Below are positions 30,401 through 38,663 of a stretch of DNA of 41,735 nt, piece after piece. The DNA comes from Rhizophagus sp. LPA8_4_AMF. Taxonomy: Eukaryota > Glomeromycota > Glomeromycetes > Glomerales > Glomeraceae. Every line of letters begins with the position of its first letter. The first letter of the stretch is position 1. The notes beneath the pieces are model-generated. The model was not told the origin of the DNA. It did not search any database and saw only the letters and a list, made by a program, of their open reading frames with translations. The position numbers and the translations under genes were made by a program. Location: NCBI GenBank assembly GCA_021464525.1, contig JADRCO010000237.1:1-41735 (forward strand), in the 5' to 3' direction.

Positions 30401-33400
30401 AAGATATTTAAATAAAGAATTTAGTTAGCTTAAATTATTTGCAAATATTATATAAACATGTAATAATAGAATTAAATAAATAACTTATAACTTACAATCT
30501 AAAGCAAATAATATTTTAGATAAAGAATTTTTCAAATAAAAAATTTAGTTAGTTTAAATTATATGTAAATATTATATTAATATGTAATAATAGAATTAAA
30601 TAAATGATAACTTACTCCCTAGTATATTGTTAGAAAATATTATAAATAAAAAATTTAGTAAGTATAAATTGTATGTAAATATTATATAATTATCTAATAA
30701 TAGAACAAAATAAATAACTTATAACTCACAATCTAAGGTAGATTATCAGGTAATTTTTAAATAAAGAATTTAGTTAGTTTAAATTATATGTAAATATTAT
30801 ATTAATAATAGAATTAAATAAATAACTTACAAGCTATATTATCAAATAATTATAAAAAAAAAATTAGAATTATATATAAATATTATATAAATATATAATA
30901 ATAAAATCAAATAAATAATTAATAACTTACGATCTAAGTTAATTTATCAAATAATTTTATAAATAAATAATTTAGTTAATTTAAATTATATGCAAGTACT
31001 ATATAAATATATAATAATAAAATTAAACAACTAACCATCTAAAATAAATTACCAGATAATTTTTAAATAATGAATTTAATTAGTTTTAAAAACTTCAATT
31101 ATAAAAATAAAATTTGAATAAATAACTTACATCCTAGTATATTATTAAATAAATTTTTAAATAGCAAAGAATTTAGTTAGTTTAAATTATATGTTAATAT
31201 TATATAAATATGTAATAATAGAATTAAATAAATAACTTATAATTACCAACTAAAATAAAACATCAAATAATTTTAAAAAAGAATTAGTTAATTTTAAATT
31301 ATATATAAACATTGATAAGAATATAACAATTAATAATTCATAACATACGACCTAAAATAAATTACCAAATAATTTTCAAATAAAGAATTTAGTTATTTTA
31401 TATCATATAAATATGTTATAAGAGATTAAATAAATAACTTACTCCCTATATTATTATTAAATAAAGAAATTTGTTAATTTAAATTACATATAAATCACAT
31501 ATAAATATGTATAAATAAATAACGTAACATACTGTAACTTACAATCTAATACAAATTACCAAATAATTTTAAATAAAAAATTTAGTTAATTTTATTATAT
31601 ATAACATTATATAAATATTTAATAATAGAATTAAACAAATAATTTATAACTTACAATCTAAAATAAATTACCAAATAATTTTTAAATAAAGAAATTAGTT
31701 AGTTCAAATTATATGCAATTATTATACAAATATATAATAATAGAATTAAATAAATAACTTACAAGCTATAGTATTGAATAATTTTTCAAATAAAGAATTA
31801 AGTTAGTTTAAAATAAATACTATACAATATGTTATAATAAAATTAAATAAATAACTTAGTGTAACCTACCATCTAAAATAAATGTCCAAATAAATTTTCA
31901 AATAGAGAATTTAGTCAGTTTTGATTACATATAAATATTATATGAATATGTAACAATAAAATTAAATAAATAACTTACAAGCTATATTATTAGAATAAAT
32001 TTTTTAAATAAAGAATTTAGTTTGTTTAAATTATATATAAATATTGTATAAATATGTAACAATGGAATTAAATAAATAATTAACTTACAAGCTTTGTTAT
32101 TAAGTAATTTTAAATATATAATGTAGTTAGTTTAAATTATATGAAATATTATATGTAATAACAGAATTAAATACTAAATAAACTCACAAGCTATATTATT
32201 ATATAATTTTTAAATAAAGTATTTAGTTAGCTTAAATCATATATAGATATTGTATAAATATGTAACAATAAAATTAAATAAATAGCTTATAACTTACGAT
32301 CTAAAATAAAGTTATCAAACAATTTTTAAATAAAGAATTTGGTTAGTTTAAATTATATGTGAATATTAAGTAAATATGTAATACAGTAATAGAATTAATC
32401 AAATAATTATAACTTACGATCTAAAATAAATTACCAAATATTTTTTTTAAATAAAAAATTTGATTGGTTTAAATTATATGTAATTAATATATAAATATGC
32501 AATAATAAAATTAAATAAATGATTTATAACTTACCATCTAAAATAAATTACCAAATAATTTTTTAAATAAAGAATTTAGTTAGCATAAATCATATTGTAA
32601 TTATTAAAGAAATATGTAATTATAGAATTAAATAAATAATTATAACTTACCACCTAAAATAATCAAATAAATTACCAAAATCAAAACCAAATAATTTATT
32701 AAATAAAGAATTTAGTTAGTTTAAATTTATATATGCAAATATTATATAAAATGTATAGTATAGGTATGCTGTAATAGAATTAAATAAATAACTCACGAGC
32801 TATATTGTTAAAATTTTTTTTAAATAAAGAATTTAGTTTAAATTATATATAAATAAATAATAACAGAATTAAATAAATGACTTACGCTCTATTAAATAAT
32901 TTATTAAATAAAGAATTTAGTTAGTTTAAATTATATATAAATATTATAAAAAAATCTTATAACTTACGATCTAAATAAATTAAGAATTTAGTTAGTTTAA
33001 ATAATATATAAATATTATAAATATGTAATAATAGAACTAAATAAAAATTTACACTCTATATTATTAAATTAATGAATTTAGTTAGTTTAAATTTTATGTA
33101 AATACATTAAATAAATATTTAATAATAGAATTAAATAAATAACTTATAACTTACCATCTAGCAAATTACAAAACAATATTTTAAACAAAGAATTGGTTAA
33201 TTTAAATCATATGTAAATATTATAAATATGTAATAATAAAATTAAATAAATAGCATAAATAGCTTATAACTTACGATCTAAAATAAATTATCAAAAAATT
33301 TTTTAAATAAAGAATTTAGTTTACAATTAAATTATATATAAATAATATATATATAAATATGTGAGAATTAAATGAATAACTTACAAGCTATATTATTAAA

Positions 33401-36011
33401 TAATTTTTTAAATAAAGGATTTAGTTAGTTTTAATTATATGTAAATATATATAATTATGTAATAATAGAATTAAATAAATGACTCACAAGCTATATTATT
33501 AAATAATTTTAATAAAGAATTTAAATTATATGTAAAATGTAAATATTACATAAATATGTAATAATAGAATTAAATAATTAACTTATGACTTACGATCTAA
33601 AACAAGTTACCAAATAATTTTTAAATAAATAATTTAGTTAGCTTAAATTATATGTAAATAATATGTAATAGATTAAATAAATAGTTTATAACTTACAACC
33701 TATAATAAGTTACCAAATAATTTTTAAATAAAGAATTTAGTCAAATTATGTTCAATTATTATATAAGTATGTAAAAATAGAATTAAATAACTCACCAGCT
33801 ATATTATCAGATATTTTTTTAAATGAAGAATTTTAGTTTAAATTATGTGCAATTATTATATAAATATGTAATAATAGAATTAAATAAATAACTTACTCCC
33901 TATATTTTTAATTTTTTAAATAAATTATTTAGTTAGTTTAAATTATGTTAATATTTATACATATATAATAATAGAATTAAATAAATAACTTATAACTTAC
34001 CATCTAAAGAAATTACAAAATAATTTTTAATAAATAATTTATTTAGTTTAAATTATATGTAAATATTATATAAACATTGTAAATAGTAGAATTAAAATAA
34101 ATAACTTATAACTTACCATCTAAAAGAAATTGCAAAATTAATTTTTAAATGAAGAACTTAGTTAGTTTAAATTATATGCAAATATTATATAAATATGTAA
34201 TAACAGAATTAGATAAATAACTCACCAGCTATATTATTAAATAATTTTAAATAAAGAATTTAGTTAGCTTAAGTCGTAATATAAGTATGTAATAATAGAA
34301 TTAAATAAATAATTGATAACTTACGGTCTAAATAAAATTACCAAATAATTTTTTAAATAAAGAATTTAGTTAGTTTAAATTATGTGTAAATATTATATAA
34401 ATAATATGTAAAAATAAAATTAACTAAATAACTTATAACTTACGATCTAAAATAGATTACCAAATAAATTTTAAATAAAGAACTTAATTAGATTAAATTA
34501 TAAACATGTTATGAATATGTAATAATAGAATCAAATAAATAACTTACAAGCTATATTATTAAATAATTTTTTTAAATAAAGAATTTAGTTAGTTTAATAA
34601 TATGCAAATAGTATTATATAAATATGTACTTGCAATAGAATTAAATAAGTAATTTATAACTTACGATCTAAATAAATTACCAAATAATTTTTAAATAAAA
34701 AGCTTAATTAGTTTAAATTATATGTAATTATTATATAAATATGTAATAATAAATAACTTATAACTTACCATCTAAAATAAATTACCATTCAATTAGTTTA
34801 AATTATATGTAAATATTATAAATATGTAATAATAGAATTAAATAAATAACTTACAAGCTATATTATTAAATGTAAAGAATTCAATTAGTTTTAATTATGT
34901 GTAAATATTACACAAATATGTAATAACAAAATTAAATGAATAACTTATAACTTACTATCTAAATTAAATGAAAAATTTATTTAGTTTAAATTATATATAA
35001 ATATTATATTGTAATAGAATTAAATGAATGATTTATTACTTACAATCTAAAATAAATTACCAAATAATTTTTAAATAAAGAATTTGGTTAGTTTAAATTA
35101 TATGTAAATATTATAAATATATAATAATAGAATTAAATAAGTAATTTATAGCTTACCACCTAAAGTAAATTACCAAATAATTTTTTAAATAAAGAATTTA
35201 ATTAGTCTAAGTTATATATAAATATTATACAAATATGTAAATAAATATCTAATAACTTACCATCTAAATAAATTACCAAATAGTTTATTAAATAAAGGAT
35301 TTAGTTAATTTAAATTATATAAATAACATAAATATAAATATTATGTAACTTACACCCTGTATGTAGTATTATTGATTATTAATTAATTAGATATAAATAC
35401 TTCAATAAAAGTATATACTGTAAATTAAATAAACTACTTACAATCTAATCATTTAAATAAAGGATATAATTAATTTATGTAAATATTAAAAATTAAGTAA
35501 AATTAAATACTGTAACTTACCTCCTATAATATAATTAATTATCAAATAATTATTTAAACAAAGAATTTAGTTATTGAATATTATATAAATATAGTAAAAT
35601 AAATAACTGATAACTTACTAACTATGTAGTATTAAATGAGTTTTATAGAGTATAACAAAAGTAAGTAATTTCATTATTATTCAATTTATAAAATATTTTA
35701 TTAACTTACAAGCTAAATTATCTAAAATAATTTTATATTAGTTTAAATAAAAAGTGTAATAATTTTAAATTATTTTAGTAATAGTTAAAAAATGTTTTAA
35801 TATTTCAAATTGTTTGGTGCATTATATTTACCTATAGATTCCTTTGCATTACTTTCTTCGGGTTCCTCAATGCTACTTCCTTCAAATTCTTCAGTATTAC
35901 TGAAAACTAGTTTTATTATAGTGCAAGTTTGTTTTAAAAATTTTGAATAATTCTAATTCATATTGTTTATTCATTCTATATGCTTTTACCTTTACCAATA
36001 CTTTGCCCCAT
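27414..36011 (-). CDS. Protein kinase gene with 65 three-nucleotide microexons (predicted 70 exons, ~473 aa)
   Basis: Predicted exons: 36011-35996 (MGQSI), 35906-35832 (FSNTEEFEGSSIEEPEESNA then KESI), 65 triplets between 35712 and 28777, one A at 28697, 28628-28412, and 28331-27414. The sum is 1422 nt, divisible by three. The kinase half is normal and looks active: KGGFGTVYKAIW glycine loop, VVLK lysine, HCDFHDGN catalytic loop with Asp, SDLGLC in place of DFG, PFMAPEVLRGKPY, SDIYSFSMIMWEFTSG and CWNENPLERPSSEEV. The C-terminal tail carries SQAYYTSRLLDFTSKKLNEI. The microexon-coded segment lies between the acidic N-terminus and FGKSENAILDKFISEKKLKW. Frame argument: joining exon 2 directly to the 28628 exon is out of frame; 65 triplets leave the phase unchanged and the single A corrects it. 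The two 3' exons are secure; the 5' half is inference from splice signals and phase. Confidence 0.72.
28412..28628 (-). CDS. Kinase N-lobe exon of the microexon gene
   Basis: The acceptor is ttatag before 28628 and the donor is gtatga after 28412. The exon enters with the third base of a codon (A, then TTT GGA AAA), so it needs two bases from upstream. It encodes FGKSENAILDKFISEKKLKW and the glycine loop, and ends FLNE. It joins in phase 0 to WRCHESCLNSPVIINLFGF of the last exon. Upstream of 28628 the only strong donor is gtaagtatt after 28697. Confidence 0.85.
28697..28697 (-). other. Candidate one-nucleotide exon (A)
   Basis: On the minus strand the sequence reads TTTCAG, A, GTAAGTATT: a good acceptor and a good donor with one base between them. 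Together with G left from the last triplet and A at the start of the kinase exon it makes GAA (Glu) and restores the kinase frame. The next AG upstream would give a 25-nt exon with the same phase but an in-frame TAA. Confidence 0.5.
29366..29570. mobile_element. ~205-bp MITE (Tc1/mariner-pogo-like ends) inside the intron array
   Basis: The left end reads AGTCAAACCTCCATAATTGC. The right end reversed reads CAGTCAGACCTCTATAATTA. Both are flanked by TA. The ends and TA target recall Tc1/mariner-pogo MITEs. It sits within the intron between triplets 59 and 60, away from donor, CTAAC box and acceptor, and explains the one 317-nt spacing in the array. Confidence 0.7.
30302..30350. mobile_element. 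49-bp mini foldback inside an array intron
   Basis: TGCCAAAATTCAA at the left and TTGAATTTAGGCA at the right are inverted repeats (one mismatch), with TA on both sides. It accounts for the extra length of the intron between triplets 52 and 53. Confidence 0.5.
30831..32420 (-). other. Microexons 33-48
   Basis: 32418-20 ATC; 32298-300 ATC; 32188-90 CTT; 32089-91 CTT; 31979-81 CTT; 31870-72 ATG; 31763-65 CTT; 31655-57 ATT; 31543-45 ATT; 31443-45 GGA; 31349-51 GTC; 31247-49 TTG; 31131-33 GAT; 31036-38 ATG; 30931-33 ATC; 30831-33 CTT. Phase-1 reading gives DHPSSYAYYWSLGYDP. The weakest donor is GTTAGT at 31036. The acceptor before 32089 is AAAG instead of TAG. Confidence 0.75.
32535..34119 (-). 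other. Microexons 17-32
   Basis: 34117-19 ATG; 34001-03 ATG; 33897-99 GGA; 33796-98 CTG; 33697-99 GTT; 33594-96 ATC; 33488-90 CTT; 33385-87 CTT; 33275-77 ATC; 33155-57 ATG; 33053-55 AGT; 32968-70 ATC; 32886-88 AGC; 32797-99 CTC; 32651-53 GTG; 32535-37 ATG. Phase-1 reading gives DDGTGYPSYHEYQPRD. Donors at 33488, 33796 and 32797 are GTGAG; at 33053 GTAAAT. Confidence 0.75.
34226..35712 (-). other. Microexons 1-16 (minus-strand triplets)
   Basis: Plus-strand positions with minus-strand sequence, in transcript order: 35710-12 CTT; 35619-21 TTA; 35521-23 GAG; 35442-44 ATT; 35354-56 GGT; 35261-63 ATG; 35157-59 GTG; 35044-46 ATT; 34956-58 ATA; 34855-57 CTT; 34769-71 ATG; 34665-67 ATC; 34548-50 CTT; 34444-46 ATC; 34325-27 ACC; 34226-28 CTG. 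Each is preceded by AG and followed by GT. Read after the single G left by exon 2, they give AFRDWYGDYTYDPYHP. For the first junction an alternative acceptor 9 bases upstream would make a 12-nt exon, also in frame. Confidence 0.75.
35832..36011 (-). CDS. First two exons of the microexon kinase gene
   Basis: Exon 1 begins ATGGGGCAAAGTATTG at 36011. Two donors lie 6 nt apart (gtaaag after 35996, gtaaaa after 35990), giving MGQSIVFS or MGQSIGKVFS. The acceptor is aaactag before 35906. Exon 2 encodes an acidic segment, NTEEFEGSSIEEPEESNA then KESI, and ends in phase 1 (ATA G) at 35832 before gtaaat. A second acceptor (ttttcag before 35899) would also splice but puts this segment out of frame. The longer form has glycine at positions 2 and 6, fitting the PROSITE-type N-myristoylation pattern. 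Confidence 0.55.
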
Positions 36012-36435
36012 TGCTATAAATTTATCCTTAAAAAAATTTTTTTTTTTTTCTTTTATTAATATTTATAGGTGACAATATGCATTCTGCAGATCGGTGGATA
36101 TGACAAAACAGGTTACAGAACATATAAGGATGCATTATTTGCATTTATACAATCTATGTTGATCACAAGTACTGTGTAGCACGTCCAGAATGTGTGTCAA
36201 GCCTCATTGTAGTACAGCAAGAATCACAAATAAGTGTTAAATATAGACACAAGTTTATAAAGTATAAACTGGTATTTATAAATATTTATAAATTACTGAG
36301 AATTTATTTTAGTAAACCGTGTGTGGTCAGTCCATCATCCCTTGTACCAGAGATGATCACTAACAAAAGGACAAATAAATATTATTAACTTTTAATTGTT
36401 TGAGATAAAATCCTCTCATTCGAAAGAATGGATTC
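36012..36435. other. Upstream region of the microexon kinase gene
   Basis: The likely promoter side of the minus-strand gene, with an A/T homopolymer run at 36030-36051. The short plus-strand open frame at 36194-36388 has no motif and is not called. Confidence 0.4.
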
Positions 36436-37018
36436 TTACATACAGTATATTAAAGTATCTAAATCCTCAACAACTGAATTAACTGAGCGTTCACCTTTAT
36501 TCTTAACTCTTTTTATTAATAGAAAAAATGTATTGTTAAGGTGAAACTGAAGTATGTCTTCCATTTATTAATAACTTATGTTTAATACTATTAAGTAAGT
36601 GGTCCCATCTGAAGTCAACCAAATTTTTCCATCAATATCGGTTGAGTTAATCATTTTAAATTTCTTTTTCAAATTAAATACTGTCATTTTTTGTAATTAT
36701 AAGAAAAAGGTAATGTTCATATGTATAATTATATTTTTTTTTTTTTGTTCAAATAAGAGAAATTACATAGTACTTACTTAACTTCAACACTTTGTATACC
36801 AATGATAGGTTCTTAGCAATTTCTATTTTTACAAAACTATTGTCAAAAATTAAAATTGTATGTCCAATGATTAAATCACATTCTTTAATAATTCCATTTG
36901 GATAAATCGTATGAGTTGAAAACCAAGTTCTGGGAAGAACTGTATAATTTACACGAGCTATTCGAACGACTATCATACCATCACTTTTCTTCATATGTAA
37001 TGATTTTACTGGTAGCAT
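36436..37018 (-). CDS. Hypothetical protein, three-exon model (132 aa)
   Basis: I do not recognise the family. Three open segments join with good splice signals and matching phases: 37018-36778 (MLPVKSLHMKKSDGMIVVRI onward to VYKVLKL), 36680-36589 (FKMINSTDIDGKIWLTSDGT) and 36501-36436 (NKGERSVNSVVEDLDTLIYC). Introns begin gtaagt and gtatta and end acag and taag. The total is 399 nt, divisible by three. The content is beta-rich and not low-complexity, unlike nearby spurious frames. The start is uncertain: an upstream exon could exist, since the ATG lies directly after a ttg-gta that could be part of an intron. Confidence 0.4.
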
Positions 37019-38160
37019 TACCAATAAAATATTTGATAAAAGAAATATAAATTTAACTTCATTTTGATTTCATACGAGTTAAAATTTTTTTCAAACAAAG
37101 AAAAAACCATTTCAGAAATAAATTATCATCACTGAAATTTTTTAGGATGCGTCACCAAATTTATTATACAAGACCCTTTTTTTAGATCTATGATTAAGGG
37201 ATAGAAAATGATGATTACCTTTCTTTTCTTTTTAATAAAATTTGCTTTATTCGTAATCCTAAAATTATATGAAGTACAAACAATTCTTGATAGAAAAATA
37301 AATTGTATATTATCTTCATTATGAATAAACTTTTCTCTTAAATGTAAATAATAATCTATATTACATCTTTATAATTATACAGTAGTTTAAATGAATGTAA
37401 TAACAGTTCAGCCAAAATTTCATGAAAGAGGGATAGAGAAAAATAAATTTCTTTCTGTTACATTTTTTTTGTTATACATAAAGGAATATTGATTTTTCTT
37501 TTTTTTTCCAGAGTAAGTAATCCCAAAATTTCGTAAGGTGTATCACCAAGTTTGACTTTGATTCTAAAGGTAATTACATGAATACGTACTTTTTTTTATT
37601 TATTATATTTTTATCTGAAGACGTTATTTGACAATATTTGAAAATTCCAAGTGTTCGATATCGATAAAAAATGACCAACTCTAGCCATTGTTAAATTATT
37701 TAAATTTTATTTATTAGTAAGAAAAGTTTTATCAAGCATCTAAGCATAAATATACTTAATTCATTATGGTAATTTTTTTGATAAAACATTAAGAAAAAAT
37801 CATATTATTAGGTTTGGTTATTTAATTTACTGAATAATTAGTATAATAAAACATTTCATTTTTACAATGCAGTTTGTCAATTTACATTTACAAATCCATT
37901 CAATAAATAATCACATAAAATTAGAGTCAATTAAATCATCTTTTTTTATTGAACGTGTTAAATTGCAAACATTTCTACTATTTGCATACATTTTTCAAAT
38001 AGTCTTCAAACTCAATATTTCACTTAACATTTCATACAATGTCTATGGCTTATTTAAAATATGGTAAGATAGTTAATAATGCTAATTGCACTTTCATTTT
38101 CTTGTCTTAAGAACCAATAATGTAAACATACTTCATATACCTAATTCATAAATAAATTTC
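37019..38160. other. Intergenic, nothing recognised
   Basis: A/T-rich with T homopolymers. The open frame at 37867-38067 has no motif. Confidence 0.45.
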
Positions 38161-38166
38161 CACAAA

Positions 38167-38391
38167 TTGACTCAGAAGAATGATAAAGAGAATTGCAGAA
38201 AGTGGAAAGTGGATGAAGAGGCTCACAAGGCGCATTTAGCACATGATGAAATAAGTAACATGAGAAGTGTAGAAAAGTGGCTGAAGAGACTCGTGAAGAA
38301 CGTGAGGTACGTTTGGTGGGTGTTAAGACACAGAGTTAAATTTTGTGCAAATGATAAATTTTCTTATAAAGATATATTATTCTATAAATAA
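38167..38391 (+). pseudogene. Relic with basic/acidic repeat (Helitron-type N-terminal repeat?)
   Basis: One frame gives KWKVDEEAHKAHLAHDEISN. After a frame change another gives RKVAEETREEREVRLVGVKT. The repeated EETREEREVRL style resembles charged N-terminal repeats of Helitron-associated proteins common in Rhizophagus genomes, but only about 45 residues remain, in two frames. The assignment is tentative. Confidence 0.3.
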
Positions 38392-38663
38392 CAATCATAA
38401 ACTTTTGTTGCATAAACAAATTTTTTTGTTTTTTTAACGATAGATCACTATATTCATATGAACTAATTTTTTTAGTGTTTTTTTTTAACAATAGGTTTAT
38501 ATATTAGATTTTTTAAGCGAGATCAATTTTTTAACAATGTTGTTTCTTAATTGCTGATCCGCCAATCAATCAGACCACCTGATCATATTTTAATATAAAA
38601 ACATCATGCTAATTAATATTAATAAAATACACTTTTCGCCTCAATCTCTGTCTCCAATTCCTT

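Larger units (their letters stand above)
28777..30732 (-). other. Microexons 49-65
   Basis: 30730-32 ATT; 30616-18 GGA; 30496-98 ATT; 30386-88 TGA; 30226-28 TGA; 30115-17 GAT; 30017-19 GGA; 29914-16 GGG; 29818-20 ATG; 29727-29 ATG; 29618-20 ATG; 29301-03 GGG; 29200-02 ATG; 29093-95 ATG; 28977-79 ATT; 28876-78 CAT; 28777-79 TTG. Phase-1 reading gives YWNLMRWRDDDGDDDSF, then G is left over. The two TGA triplets are split between codons (TTG and ATG, then AGA), so they are not stops in this phase. Confidence 0.75.
28629..35831 (-). repeat. Tandem array of ~100-nt intron-like units separated by single triplets
   Basis: On the minus strand each unit runs: GTAAGTTATAAGTTATTTAT, an AATTCTATTATTACATATTT core, TTTAAACTAACTAAATTC, AAATTATTTGGTAATTTATT, TTAG. 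The next GT always follows after three bases. I placed 65 triplets. Centre-to-centre spacing is 79-120 nt, except 146 (32797 to 32651), 160 (30386 to 30226, carrying a mini foldback) and 317 (29618 to 29301, carrying a MITE). Donor variants are GTGAG, GTATGT, GTAGGT, GTTAGT, GTAAAT and GTAATT. Two unit types occur: one ends TTATTTTAG and precedes ATN triplets, the other ends AATAATATAG and precedes CTT, GGA, GGG, TGA or CTG. A plain satellite would not be expected to hold AG and GT exactly three bases apart while the three bases vary among 22 kinds. Confidence 0.85.

Noticed and set aside
28629-35831. Array as a CRISPR or a simple centromere-like satellite
   Set aside because: Units are A/T-rich and imperfect, spacers are only three bases, and the invariant AG-N3-GT geometry and phase agreement point to splicing. 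A satellite origin of the units by duplication remains compatible with the microexon reading.
38167-38391. Intact Helitron gene
   Set aside because: Only about 45 residues in two frames remain; no Rep or helicase motifs nearby.
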